Shown here piece after piece: positions 35,001-50,000 of a stretch of DNA of 64,000 nucleotides (positions are counted from its first letter, which is position 1; each line of letters starts with the position of its first letter). Source of the stretch: Ilex aquifolium (lineage: Eukaryota; Streptophyta; Magnoliopsida; Aquifoliales; Aquifoliaceae). Under the pieces are notes generated by a model. The model did no database searches, was not told where the DNA came from, and worked only from the letters and a program-made list of their open reading frames with translations. The stretch spans positions 20,155,064-20,219,063 of the forward strand of contig OX637397.1 in assembly GCA_951799425.1 (NCBI GenBank), given 5' to 3'. Position numbers and translations under genes: made by a program.

Positions 35001-38000
35001 TTACAATAGTTGAAAAATTCACTTTTCCGCCTGCGGGTGATCTAATTTTTTCGGATGCATTATACTATCTTTTTTCCAATTAATAAAAATCTATTTGATA
35101 GTCCCTTTTTCTATGTAAACACCTCATATTATGAACAAATGAACCTTATTATTAGTTTTGTCTAAATCTACAAAACTATAATCTTCCTTTTTCTTTATAT
35201 ATTTGTGAAAAAGTCGTCAAAGTCAATTTCTTCCCTTCTTCGCACCCATCTCCCACCTCTAACTCACACAAACATCGTTGTAGACTAGATAGCTTCCATA
35301 TCATCAACTTCATAGACCAAATTAACCCCAAACATATCATCGTCCCTGACATAGTAGATCGTATATTGTATGTCGAGTCATGGGGTTTATAAACACGAAT
35401 CAAGCCATTACTAACTTTAAATACTCAAGCCTTTTAGCCTAACACTCACATCAAGTGACCCAACAGAAATTTGGGCCCCATTAATATTTTCCAGTTGAAG
35501 CCCACCATGTTCTAAGCCCACTTGATCAATAGTTTGATTAACTTCCTTAACCTTCTCACCAATCTCGCTTACATTTCCATTTCCATTTTTGAAATTTAAA
35601 TTAGCATGTAATATCCGGTGTTACACGATCCACTTTAAAAAAAAAAAAAAAAAAAAGATTTTCTTCGGCCCAACTTCTTCCTCTCTTCCTTGCAATGCAT
35701 AGGATCTTTGTGCTACGGTGCTACCCTCTTTTTATCGACGCGACGACGCCACTGAAGGAAACCCTAGCCACCTCATCATCTTCAATGTTCAGCCTGTCGT
35801 TCTGAGCCTTCATATTACCAGACAACCTCCAGAGCTTCTTGCGATCACTAACATCTCCAAGTCTTAAAATTACCTAACTTCTTGTTGAAATCATTTCCCT
35901 TCAAATTCGACTACTAATAATGAAGGAATAAAACCCCTATCACATCTACCCACCTTTATTTTGGTTTGAAATAGATTTTGCAAAAATGGAGTATTTCGAT
36001 AAACTTCTTCCAATCCACCATCACAATTGTCAATCTTTTAAACACCTCTTCTTTCCACAAATGAAAAAGGTAAATCTTCGATCTTTATACACCCACTCTT
36101 CTTGTATTGGACTCAATAACCCATTTAGATAACCTCATCATACCCACCTCCTCCATGAAAATTTCTGTATGTTTGCAAATATCTAATGCATGATCCTTAT
36201 TCACGCAGAAAAACACGGCCTTGTCCACCTAAAAAAGGCTCAATACAATTCTAACCACAAACTTTTCAACCAGTGCATGTTGAATCCATCATGATGGGAT
36301 GAAAAAACACTCTTTAATTTACCAACAACAGCAATATCCTCCACTTTTCTTTCTTATTCAAAACTTTAGGTTTCTGATAAACTCATAATACGCCATGTTT
36401 CTACTTTGTGGCAAATCGGCAACATATTCATAGATTGAGTATTATACTCCTCAAAATAACATTCAATAGACTTACAAACTTCTTCCGCCCAAGAGGTGAA
36501 GCCTCTTTTACTAGAAGAATGAATCCTTAAAATAGTAATACACTTCCCATACCTGTTGGAATTGATTTCAATCGAAAGTGGATATGATTTACTACTTAAC
36601 TTTATGAAGAACACCTCAGAGCCCCTTCATTCACATGTCTCACTGATCACACTGCATAACCATGAAACAACCCCAATCCCACAATAATAGAAAAGCTAGC
36701 AAAACGAGTTCTCTTTGTAATCTTGACAGGATCCCCCCCGATTCTTCTTCAACTCAACTAAGAAAACCTTTTGATTAATCTCTTGTCTCATTTATGAGAT
36801 ATTTGAAACTTTGTCACCACCATCTTCTACGCCTCCATAGGGTTCACTAGTCGTATGAAGTACGGACACTCTATTTAAGCTCACATACTGGGGTCTAACA
36901 CATCTAAGACACCAACACGAGGGATACAAGTCAAACAAACCAAAAAGAGTGCTTTAAATTTTAGGAACACTTCTGGACATGTCAAGGCCACACACTAAAT
37001 ACAACAAAAAAAGTTTGGATTTTTTTTTTATATTTCCAATTTTAGACACGGTCAGGACAAGGTCCAAATTTGTTAGGGACACATACTAATACCTTTTAGA
37101 CACAATGGTCATTTTGTGATTTTCAAAGAAGGGGTCCAGTCCATAATTGCTTAACTGAACACGGTGTAGAATATAAAATAAAAAAGTTGACTCAACATAT
37201 GTATATAAATATCTAATGACAAAATAGTTCTCATAAAACAAGATTGACTCGATCAAGTTAGACAGAAAAACCTACACAAAAGAAGAAACTAGAGACCTTT
37301 TGCCGGCTTGACTGTCCTTCAACAAGCTATGCTGGGTCTTTTTTGAACTCTGGTGAGTCGAAGAACGCAAAGCCTCATTTTTGGAGAAAGCCAAGCGCCC
37401 ACTGTTTTGTTGCACAGGATTTTGATAGGGAGAGAAAGAGAGAGTTGCAAAAGAGCAAGAGGATTTGGAGAGATAGAAATAATAGTTAGAGATGGTAATG
37501 ACAAGTTGCAAATGGACACTTTAAAGATAAAAAGAGAAATCGAGGGTGAATGACAAGTGTGGAGCTTATGGCAGAGGAACAAAAATCCCTAAAGTGGCCT
37601 ACGGGATTAGGCTCTAGTTGTCTCCTACTAAGGGCACTCATAAATGTTCAGCTTTTTAGATCTAACAGATTGATTTTGTGACAACCTATCAGTCTTTCTT
37701 GATCTCTCAAGAGTCGGTGATTGCAAAGACTCCAGTTTGGTAGAAAACCAAGCCCTATTGTTTTGTTACATAGGCTTTCAGGGGAAGAGACAACTAAGAG
37801 AGAGAGAAGACACAGCAAGTTGAACGACCAAGAGGTTTTAGAGAGATAAATGAGAGTTAAAGGAAATGGAATAAGTTGCAGAGAGAGAGAGAGAGAGAGA
37901 TAAAGGAAACCATGGGTAAATGACATGTGGAGTCATGCAAAGAAACATACATCCCTCAAGAGGGCCAATGGAATTGGATACTAGCCGTTTGGTTTCCTTG

Positions 38001-41000
38001 CTTGCACCAAATGAAGTCAACTCTTAATTACATCGGATCCCTCTCACAGAATTACATAACAGGTGGCCTTTTCCTGGATTGAATTTGAATGGCAGAAATA
38101 ATTGCTATTTTTTTTAATGTGAGAAGCCCATGAGCTGCCAAGTGTTATTTGGAATTTGTGGTGACCATGTGCGGAATTCGAAAATTCAGCTAGTACCATT
38201 GCCAAAATGCCCAGGCTACTGCAAGCATGAGATCTCTAGCAACCCATGCAATCATGCTAGAATTTCATATTATAAGTATTATTCAACAAGTTCCTAACTT
38301 CGTGAGTCTTGCACCTATATTCATGTTTCTCAGATTTTATAAGAATCCTGTCCACCAAGAGACTTATTCATCACCTAAGCACTCGCAAGCCCAACTTGGA
38401 ATCCGATTAGGTCCTAAACCCCTGATTTAATTCATTTCTTGCAAATTACATCTTCAATTATGTTAGGAAAAAAAAGAACATTTTTACGTTCTCTCAAGAT
38501 TACCATATTCTTTGACCTCTAAACTTCCTATATGGTCTCATTAATATTCTATTCATATAGCTTTTTTACATTCCCTGTCCGCAACAAAAACCCTCAAGTT
38601 TCACTCTTACTACGCTGACCATGATTAAAACCTCTTGCTTTCTTTTCTCTTATGTAACAAGTGTGCAAATATTCATCTCATCATCTTTTTTGTGTAGATT
38701 CTCTTCTCTAGTATCTACTCTAGTGCGAAAATTTAAACTGAACATTTCTAACAACCTTTTAGCACATTTATATATTTCAAAATTCTAATTTATATCTTTT
38801 TGTCGATTTCAAAAGCATTCCTGTCTCGTTCCGGCTAGATATTGTACTTTTATTTCCACCATCAAGTGTCATTAGATATTGACACCCTTCCTTTGGATTC
38901 TCCATGTATATTATTCAGCTATTCTATCCCACATTTCTCTCCTTTCCAATACTGCACCTAGTTCTTGAATTCCTTACCTTCCTTTTGACTTGAGATTGTC
39001 ATTTAATACATATCACATCATCCAAGTGAAGGTGGACAATTTGTCCAACCCTATAACATTCATAATCTGAAAAAAAGTGCTCATGATAGGAATATCCAAA
39101 ACTCGCACGAACATCCACACGGAAGTAGCAAAATTTCATCTGTATTTAGAAAATATTCAAATATTATTATATTCTCTAAAAAGGGTAGTTCTTGCATCAA
39201 TTATATTTTCTCCGCATACAAGTTTAACTAGTATCTATCTAATCCTTTTCCCATAATAATTACTAAATCCTCTTTAAGATTTTAAACAACTCCGATCTGT
39301 ACATAATTTCTATGTCTATATCCCTTCACTTCACCAATGAAGAATCATTGTACATAGGTTACGCAATGATTGATTGATTAAATGTACTTGGCTGAATCAT
39401 TCCACACTTAAGTGAGCAAAGCGAAAGGTTGGATTGCTTGGAAGAGCAAGTGGTTAGCTCGTCCAATTCAAGAGAATTGAGATTTCAAATAACCAGACAA
39501 GGACAGATCATACTGAATCAAGTACAATAGACGATATTCTTATTTTTCTCTTTTCCGATAGGCTTCTGTATTTTCTAATTCCTTTACTTTCTTTTCCATT
39601 CACTGTGTTTTCTGTCAGCACACTATGAAAGCTCCCCTAATGACCAATCTCTACTTGCTCTATTTCTTTACTAGTTTATGTTCCAATGATCCAAGTAGCT
39701 AATCATATATAACAAATAGCAATGCAAGAATAAATAACTGAAAAATGCAAACATACCTCTTGGGAAAAGAAGGTAATTGCTCTTCAAGCACTTGAAGAAT
39801 GATTGAACCACACACATCTTTCTCCCAGAAAGTTGGCTCATCTTTTACAACTGTACATGATAGGAAACATCACATTGCAATCCTTTTTGAACAACACAAA
39901 AAAAAAGAATGAAATACAAATGATTGGAATGGAGTGAAAATGGAAGCTGGCTAATTCATTGGTCCCTTGGTTTTATGTATGAGAACTTATCAAACAAACA
40001 TAGTTGACTTAATGAAATATTATTTAGAAAGAAAAAAGAAAAACTATGAACCAGTGTTATTTAAGGCGTAAAGCGAATTAAAGCGAACCGGTCTCCTAAG
40101 GGCCTAAGCGAGAAGCGAAGCGAGCACTTTATCAAAGCAAAGCGAACAATATAAAAAATAAGTAAATATTGTAGTTTGATACTTTGATTACTCCTAAATA
40201 TTCAAGTTTTGACTTTACAAATACAAAATATTTAAACGTAACCAAAATAATAAACATCAACATATTTTAAATAGAAAATATATTAAATATCGAACATTAT
40301 TGCATTCTAAAATAATCAATTGACATAATCACGTTATCTAAATGTAAAGCTAGCAAATGTGGGTTCGACTTCCACCCTGATTGATTAATATCACCACTAA
40401 ACAGGGCACTCAAAAAATTGATTAATCAAATAGAGCATATAGCAAATTGATTAATCAATTTGATTGACCAAGCAACTTGATTAACAAGAGCATTCACATC
40501 AAAACAGATGATTCAACATCATCTAATTATAATAAGACAGATTGTCATATGACATGTTAGATGAATCAATCAAATTATATATATATATAGTTTGGTTAAT
40601 GTTAAGGAAGAAGAATAAGAATTGGGGGGAGGAGGAGGAGAAAATTAAAAAAATTGCCAGGCGTCCGCTTTTATCGCCTGGCTCGGTTCTTCACTTCGTC
40701 GTCCAAGCTCACTTTTTCCTCACTTTACTTAACCTCGCTTCGTCTGAGATGTTTAAGGCAACCAAGACTCGCTTCTCGTCTAGGCACTCGCCTAAGCTCG
40801 CTTATCACAACACTACTATGAACACTTAATATGTTAGCCACAAGACCACAGAAGTCACAGGAGATCCAACAAATATTTACCAGGTTAAGAAACATCAGTG
40901 AGAATTGGCCTACTAAAGAAGTTCCTTCCTATCCATGTTCACACATTCAGTTGTCAAATAAGATGAGAATGCAACCGGCACCAGACGGCCATCTCCAGAA

Positions 41001-44000
41001 CCATCCAACCTTCTTTCAATTGATGAAATTTTAAATAAACGAACATTACCCATATACTTTATTCCTGCAGATCAACAATTATAATTTTTGTTGCTTTTTT
41101 CCTTCCCCCTAGTGGGGGAGCTCAACTCAACTCTATATGAACTTAAGGAAGTTTCACACATTGATTGCCTCCGATTCCAAATTTTAAAAGTATTGTATCT
41201 TTTTTTTTCCCTTATATCATCTAATATGAGCTAGTAATATACAAGCTAAAGCTCAGTACAGTCCTTTTTCATATCCAGCCCAATGTATTTGCGCTTATTG
41301 TTGTGTTAACAATTTCAAAGAAGAAAATACAAAATATCATAATTTCTTCTAAAATTTTCAGTCAAATATATTTATTTTGGTGCATATGAAAAGTTTCCAT
41401 AACTTCTTTTAATTTGATAGGAGACGATAAAGTATTATTAAATTAAAATAAAAGAGAATTGTACACTGGAGGACAAGTAGTCACTTAAGGTACAAAGATA
41501 AAGGAATACAAGGAGAAGCCTAAAAACATTCAAAAATAAATGACAATAAAGCAAAAAAGCATAATGCAATGGAGTGCTTGTAAGACTCCACCATTTATAC
41601 ACTTGAACCCAATGATCCTTAATTAAAAATAACGGAATCCCTTCAAAATTTTTGGAGGACGACACCCACAAAGATGTCATGAAGGAAGTCTTGTCCGAAA
41701 GATCTTCCCAAGAGCCTCCTTATCCTAAAAAAAAAATCCTTCCACTTCTTTCCAACCAAATCACCCAAAACAAGGCCAATACCGCGCAATTCCAAAGGAG
41801 TTTGGCCTTATGACATGAACCAAAGCCATCAAAATTCATACTCCTAAATAAATCACAACTTCTTGGACCCATGACCTTCATAAAGGGTAATTTAAATCTT
41901 TGTAGAACTAATACTGGATTTTTCCTATTTGTTATGTTTTGATAAATGGACTTCGATGTAGTGTGCAATGTGAATTGTTGTTTCGATTGTGTGCCCAGAG
42001 CTAGAAAGAGGAAAATTATATCGTCTGTATTTGTAACATTTTGCCCAGTCAAAGGCCGAAGGCCATGCCATTAGTTGCAAATTAGATATGATGTTTCCCC
42101 ATAGTGAGTAGGGATTGAGAAAGTAGAGGAAGAGGAACTATAAATTTCCACTGTCAATGACCTCTGTGTGAGTGAGTGTGAGTGTGCGCCCTATCTAACA
42201 CATTTTCTTCCCAGAACATTATATGTTGACTGAGATAATTCGTTTAAAACTCGAAATGCGCTTCCAATGTTTGGTTGCTCTTACGAGACGTAAGACATAC
42301 ATGGCACCCTTCCTATAAATGCTCCAGCAACTTCCAGCAGTATATATTGCTTCATGGAATCCATCCAGGAGGGTTGACAAGGAAGTTGGGAACTAATTTC
42401 ATAAATATATGAGGTGTATTATTTGGAGATCACAAAGGCAAATGAATTGGAACGTTGGTTTTGGTCCTCAAAATGGTGTCTGCCACACTTTGGTGCTAGC
42501 ATGTTTGTTTGACACCAGCTACAAGAAGAAAGCTTACTGCCACGCCCTTTATAGTAGCGATTGTTGTCATGGAAAAAGAGCTTGTTTTCTGTCAAAGAAA
42601 CATGCTTAACATAACCTATAACATAAAGGCATTCGAAACGGGGGCCTTGCCTTATCTTTATTATATATATATATATATATTAAGGACAAACCAAGTCAAA
42701 CCTCATGTGCAAATACTCCTCTAGAATGAAAAATAGCCATCTCCTGGAAGTTGCTTGAGGACTTCTACTGGGAATCAAAAATGGGAAAAAAAATAAAAAA
42801 CCAAGAGATGCTATAGTAAGAGGGCCTTGTCACATATTATAGTTCATGATACTATATACTTTCATTTCTGATTTTCAAGTGTTTTTTCTTGGAATCGTGG
42901 ATTTATCAACTTTAAGGTCATATACCCTTGGGCTCATGGTTTCCTCGCTCTCTTTTTCTATATTTCAAAAAATAACTGTAGTCTATTAATTGTTGTTTGT
43001 AAATTATTTTGGAAGCTAAGCAACAAGTTTACATGCAGAGTTTGACGCAATTATATATCTGTTAGCTCTCTAGAAAAACTTTTCTTATTCTCTGTGATAC
43101 TGTTGCAATCAAATTCTAATCTACTGGTACATTGACTATTAAAAAGTTTTATGCCCAAGCTCACTAGTTGAAAGGTAGCAACTCCAGGTATGTACATGGA
43201 TTTTGTATTTTATCCAACACACAAACACATAGGACCCTTGTCTGATTCAAGACTTCCTAAATAAGTCTTGAAAAATATCCACAAGGCTCATCCCATAATG
43301 TTTTGAGTTTTGTTTTTCCGTTCCATTTCCACCAGAGTTTTAACCTAAGAAAAGTTTAAGCTAATTCAAATCTCAAACATAAGCTGATAGTAAAATTTTT
43401 ATGAAAAGGAAAAAAAAGTTTTCATCCATGTTTAGTTCACTTGTTTCTCAAATTCAAATATGCGTTCTTCTGGTTTAATAGCATTGGTGCTCAAGTTGTA
43501 AAAAATGTCTGCATTGCTTTTCACAACTGCTGTGACAAACATAAAATTGAAGCAAAAAATGTTGTACTCAATCTAATATCAATCATCTTGTCATTTGTTC
43601 TTGAAATCAGCCTTGTTAAATCACTTGAGGATCTAAACAAGTATTTTAAGTTCTGATAAGGAGTGTTGGGTGCATGTAGGTACTTGGGATGTGTTCAACA
43701 ACTAAAATTTCCAGCGCAAAAGACAAGAATGAAGTTGCCCTATGTATCAAAGATGTGAGTGCTCCCAGATTTTATCTATTGATGACATCTATCAGGGCCC
43801 TGATTCTTTAGTGAGGAAGCACATAGAAAAGAATCTCTTGGTGAAACTTTATTAATCTTAAAAAATCTAAGGAAATTGAAGTTCCAACTAATCAAGGGGG
43901 AATACGAGGAAACCATACTAGCAACAGATGCGTTATGTGATCTAGATAAACAGTATAAGCGAGGACACAAAGATGCAAAAGAAGACTTCTTCCCAAAATC

Positions 44001-47000
44001 GAATCTTTTCTTCATTACCAACATCATATTTTACATTATGTAAGAAACGGAATAATCTTTGTAAAATGAATTTCACGAAGGACAATGAGAGCACGGTGGT
44101 TCACTCACATTAGAATCCCAACCATCATCTTGAATCTTGTATTTGCTTTTGATCACAAAATGCCATAAACTGTTATGCTCTATGGAAATCTCCAAAGCCA
44201 TTTACCAAATAAAGAGATATTTCTAACTACGAGATTTCACAATACAAGGCCACCCTTGCTTTTGGATCGAGTCACCATATCCCAATTAACTAAATGATTT
44301 TTTTTACCTTCTCCACTATCCTCCCAAAAACAATCCCTCATCATTTTCTCAATCGTTCTAACAACCTATGGGGCATTATGAACAAGGACATGTAACAAAT
44401 GGGAATGCTCACAAGCACAAAGTGAATTAAAAAAAGTCTACCCCCACCCTTGATAAATAAGATTTTTTTTTCACCCATCAAGCCTTTTTTCCAATCTTAT
44501 GAATCACGGGCTCCCAAAAACTAAGGGTCTTTGGCTTACCTCGTAAAGGAAGACCCAAATACTTTAGAGGTCAATCCGCAAACAGCACAACCTAAAGCAT
44601 TTCCCACTGTAACCAATTATCTTGGTAAATATTGATTCCAACAATTGTGCTTTTTGACAAATTAACTTCAAGACCTGATAATAATTCAAAACATTTCAAC
44701 ACAAGGGCAATGAAGTGAATATACTCTTTCTTTCCTTCACAAAAGAAAATATCATCTTCAAATTTTAAGTGTGTTGCCTCTACTTCTTCCCGGCCAATAT
44801 TAAAACCATTAATGACCTCCTGACTTGTAGGCCTCTCCATCATCCTACTCAAAACATCAACCATCAAAATAAAGAGGAAATATGAGAGGGGATCTCCTTG
44901 CCCAAGACCTCGAGTAGCTCTAAAACATCCTTATGAAGCTCCATTAATAAAAGACCTATCTAGTGCATGTGGCTCCCGTCATTGCGAGTTCTGGAGAGAG
45001 TTAGATGTACGCAGCCTTACCCTACAGTAGAAAGGTGGTTTCAATGACTCGAACCTAATGACTTCAAGGTCACAATGAAACATCGTTGTCATTCCGCTAA
45101 GGCTCGCTTTTCCTCCATTTGAGAATGTTGTCATAATCCACTTCCTCAATCTCAAACCAAAACCTTTGCTACTCAACACATTCTCCAAAAAATTCTAATC
45201 CACCATATCATAAGCTATTTCAAAATCAAACTTGAACACAAAACCTTTCTTCTTTTTTTTTTTCCTTATAGTCCTCAACAATCTCATTTGCAACCAAAAC
45301 CCAATTCAAAATTTGTGTTCCTCTCACAAATGCACTTTAGGAACAAGAAATAGTCTCATGTCAAAATTTTCAGAATTTTCCTAGAGACAACTTTGGCCAC
45401 AACTTTACAAATACTATAAACTAAGCTAATTGGCCAAAAGTCTTTAATCAAAGAAGACCTCTATTTCTTCAAAAGAAGATAAATAAGGTTGCATTTGTGC
45501 AAGAATTAACAAACACCATTCTCATAAAACTCCTCAAAAACTTTCATGAAGTCCCCTTTCAACACATCCCTACACCTTTGAAAACAAGAATAGTGAAATC
45601 ATTCCAGACCAGAGATTTATCTCCACTTAGCTCAATGATTGCAAATTTAACTTCATCTTCCTCAAAAAGTCTCTCAAGCTATCTGAAAGTATTCTCACTG
45701 ATAGGACACCAATCTAAACCTTCAATCCAAGGTCTATTCCATAACTACTGAACCTCATGAAACAAGCTCAACAAAGCATAGTTTCTGTTGTTTACACTAG
45801 CTCATAAAATAATAGGAGATACTCAGCTATTAGATATATTTATAACTATAGGAGAATATGTCAAATACTCATTTTGTGATGTCCTTAACATGTCTATGTT
45901 GCTTGAAACTTTTAGGCGATTGCCTAGGCATTAAGGCTAAGTGAGGACTGCATTTAGTACCTCCAAACTCCTCATGCAAGGCAAGTTCAATATAGACGCC
46001 TAAGCTGAGGCACACAAGGAGAATAACATACACAAGAAAATTGAATTAAACAAGAATCTGAGGCATCTAAACACCTCCTTCCCCTCCCCTCTCCTATATC
46101 TTCCCTCTTAGTATAAACAAATACAAAACTATAGGGTGCTTCACCTTTGCTTTGTTTTTCCTCACTCATATCAACGAGGATTATTGTAATGGCCACTATA
46201 TTGCACAACATAGAATAAATGGACTTTAATAGCTAATCTATTTACTAAGTTAATTTAAAAGTTAGTGCCCTGCTTCCCCAAAAGGTGAGCCTTTTGTCAC
46301 ATTATGCCTTGGGCAATATAAGACCTTAATGCCTTGAAGGCCCTGCTAGCCCCTAGCTACGCTAATGAACCCACTGAAGAAGGCCAGGGGCCTAGATTGA
46401 TTTCTAGAATGCTAATGCCATCATTGGCTTATTTTCCTCATGCATAGAATATTAACGACATCACGAACAATAACAGTTGCATAGGAACTTTTATCTAATT
46501 TGAATGGAGAGTAAAATAAAGACAGTTTCAAGTACCTTGGATGTTTCTTCGGTTTGAATCATAGGATCTGAGATAAGATACGTCACCCCCGTCTAATTTT
46601 AATCTATCAACCTTCGCAAACTGGTCCAACATATGACCGATGAGACGATAGGCAACCATACTAGTCTCATCACTGGCTTCTTGAATGGCAAGATATTCGT
46701 TTCTACTAAAGTTTTTTTTATTATGCATAACGTCACCACATGAGAATACAGGAGAAATGAACTGTGAGAGATCTACAGAGTCAATTTTAGGTTCTTGTCT
46801 CTTTGGGAAAGAACCACTACGATTAGCTACAAATGCAAGTGAATGAGAATCTGCCAGTCCAAACTTCCCCGAAGTTCCTAATCGGGAATGGTTTTTATCG
46901 ATATATTGTGAATTGTCTATTTTGGTCTCCCAACATGAAGAGGAAGACGCATAGCAATCCACTGAATCAGTGCCATTCATGTTCACAGACTCAAGTTTGC

Positions 47001-50000
47001 TGTTTAACTTTCGGTTGGGTGAAAGAACTGGGGAAGAACCATCTCTTTTAGTTATGGAGACAGGTGATCTGAAATTAGTTGGACTGGTCTCTTCAATACT
47101 TTCTCCATGGTCATTTGAATCACTGGAATGAAAATTACTACTCTGCAGGAGTTCTACTGGCTTCTTATCCTCATTCCAACTATCACCGTCATCACTTTCT
47201 TCTAGCTCCTCCATATATGCATCCGCAAAATCTTGGTCAAACTCATGTTCAGGAACCAAGTCCAAAACAATCTGCTTTATCTGAGCACTCACACTCAATA
47301 CACATTCTAACTCTCCCTGTATTCTGTCCTTTAAGCAGGATATCCTAGATGAACTTTGAGAACTTCTATTGATAATAGTGAGAGTTTGTGCTAAGCATTC
47401 TGGTATAGTGTCCATATCACTGCACTCAAAAAGGTATTCAGTCAAAAGATTCCTTACTGCCATCCGTAAACTCCTGCCTGATAATTCAGAATTAGGATCT
47501 AGCAAAAGCTGCAATTTCTTCAGCTCAGTAAATCTCAACTTTTCGAGTAGCCAAATGGCCTTTCCAATATCATTCTGCAACACTTCCACTTCCGGTGAGA
47601 AGTCTCGAAATTCTGTTATAGAGGGACATTCTAATATTTGCTTAAACGTTATGCCTGCAACTGCCATTGCTTTGGCTAATGGTTCCTGTAGCTCATCCCC
47701 TTCACCAAGTTCTGACAGCATCTTCATACATCTTTTCCTCACTTGATCTATTAAAAGGGTTCGTGCCCATCCAGATTTTTTGCGGGGCCGTATTTGAGGC
47801 ACATCACCTTTAATACATCTGAGCTTCCTGTGCATTGCACTCAGGGTCCTAAAAGGTAAGTCCTCAAGTCCATTAAGTACCTTGATAGCAGCAACATGAG
47901 AGGATTGAGATGATGGAGCTGGTAGTGTAGCATGATTTCGGCGGAAATTGTGAGGGTCCTTGAGAAGTTGAGATAGCTGTTTCATAGTATCCATCTGGTG
48001 CTTACCATTTTGGCTCCTCAGCATTTTTGGAAGACATTCTTTAATGATCTGTTTCATCTTCCAACGGGTTTTGTCGAACTTAGTCAAGCCACCTGTCAGT
48101 ATCTCCACAAAAAGGCGAAGCCCTTTGTTGGTCATGTCATCAAGCAGGGAAAAAAGATTTTGTAAATCCTTGCGCAAATCAGAGGGTTGCATATCATCTT
48201 GAACCATATCATGTTTCCTGTCAGCGTTACACTCTCCAAATCCCTTCTCAACAAAACTTTTGATGGTCTCAGAGTTTACCTGAAACAGATACAGAGAAAA
48301 ATCATCATCTGAAAATAACGAAACAGTACAAGGAAGAAAATAGGACTTCATTAGCAATCTGCACGAGCAAACGGTGCAATCAGAAATGAAACCACATCCA
48401 ACCCAAGCTATTGCCATCATAGTTATCAAAATCATACGATTCACGATTCGATTCATACGATTCGGTTCGATACAGGTACAAAACGATTCGTATCTAATAT
48501 GAGAATCGTTTTAGAGTTGAATCGCACCTGAATCGTACGATTCGTACGATTCGATTCGTATCTCACGAATCGCACAATTCAATCACTTTTTTTTAAAACC
48601 CAAATTTTTGGCAAAACGACGTTGTTTTGTCCGCTAAACAGTAAAACGACATCGTTTTGTTTACAAAGGAACCCACGCCCTAATAAAAACTCAACCTCTT
48701 TGCTCATTCTTTTTCTGACGTCGTCTAAAGCTCGTCTTGCGTTGTCTAAAGCTAAAGGTCACGGCTGATTTTTGCTCTCAATTCTTTCATGGGTAGTTTG
48801 TTAGGTTCTAATTTTTCGTTTCAAAATGTTAGCCTGTATGTTTTCTCCCAATCAATTTTCTTATTTGTCTTTTTTCATTCAAGTTTGTAACTTAATCTAT
48901 ATTGGATGTCACTATTTTGGTTCTTGAATAGCCATGGTTCTTTAATGAATTCTTTTTTTTCAAGTTATTGAATTTGAAAATAGTTAAACAAAAGATGAAA
49001 ATGAAGTAAAAAGTTAGCGTCTTTCCATTTAGACGACATGATTGTGTCAATTGATTATTTTTAGAATGCAATAATGTTCAATATTCAATATTTTGTTTAT
49101 TTTAAATATGTAAGTATTATTTTTTACTTTTGTTCAAATTTTGTGTCGAATCTTACGATTCACGATTCGATACGATTCACGATTCTCAAATTTAAGATTC
49201 CGATTCACGATACGAATCGCGATTTGACAACTATGATTGCCATTATCAAAAACCATACAAATAACTGCAACCTATTACTTATATCTCACAAGAAAAGAAT
49301 AAGAATTAGACTGCATGAGTGTTGGTGGCTCCTACATGCCATCAAGATAACACAGCCATATATTATAATTTATACTACATAAGCACCATCACAAACTCCA
49401 TACAAGAGCAAACTATGCAACATATATAGGAGAATGGCCAGAAAGGATACCACATCTGTTGTCAGCACATTTCATGTTTATGAAACCAAATAAAAACACC
49501 ATCAAAATCAACAGAATTCAGCTTATGCCCATTACACAAACATTCACGCATTCAATTATAGAAAAAGTAATAGCAATATTCACTTAGCTAGCAAATTAAA
49601 CATGGTCCAAACCAATATTACCTGGATCATGGATCTCTTTTGTACTTGGTATGTTTACGGGTACGCAGTACGACACTCTTTTAAGTATGCGATACGATGG
49701 GGGTAGGATTAGCTAGTTTGGTATTTTGGGTCGCAATTTATTTTGGAACTCTTATCTAGATTATTTTCGCTATTATGTAATATTATATAATATAAAACAT
49801 CCATAAACACTAAGTCAATGTTCCAAAACGAATTATAAATATATATACACGTAGTCAATTAATATGTATTTTATATTTGTGCTACATGTTCCAAAACGAA
49901 TTATTTAGGGTTAGTATTATAATTTGAGGTCATACATTTTGGTGATTTGTATTGCAAACCCACGCCTCGTGGATCAGGGATTTAACGAATTTTGGTAACT

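Larger units (their letters stand above)
32121..39756 (-). other. Intron 5 of the unknown gene (7.6 kb)
   Basis: Donor AAGAG/GTATGT, acceptor TTGCAG/TGG. Contains a MITE (33196-33780), a possible LINE ORF1 remnant (about 35690-36620), a tandem duplication (about 37290-38020) and otherwise unassigned AT-rich DNA. CGAGTCGG-type repeat sequence lies near 33960-34160. Confidence 0.75.
39851..46535 (-). other. Intron 4 of the unknown gene (6.7 kb)
   Basis: Donor CCAAG/GTACTT, acceptor TGTACAG/TTG. It holds the CTATGAAC-flanked MITE, a LINE in two parts and an Au-like SINE. At about 45890-46400, AGGCG/GCCTAGG/CCTTG-rich repeat sequence of unknown class is found. Confidence 0.75.

Noticed and set aside
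44946-45112. tRNA gene
   Set aside because: A and B boxes are present but no cloverleaf forms; the unit has SINE body, tail and target duplication.
46528-48456. Single 642-residue ORF taken as a complete gene
   Set aside because: Its first 59 codons are intron and MITE sequence upstream of a clear acceptor at 48280, and its last residues run past a donor at 46536. The real gene uses five further exons.
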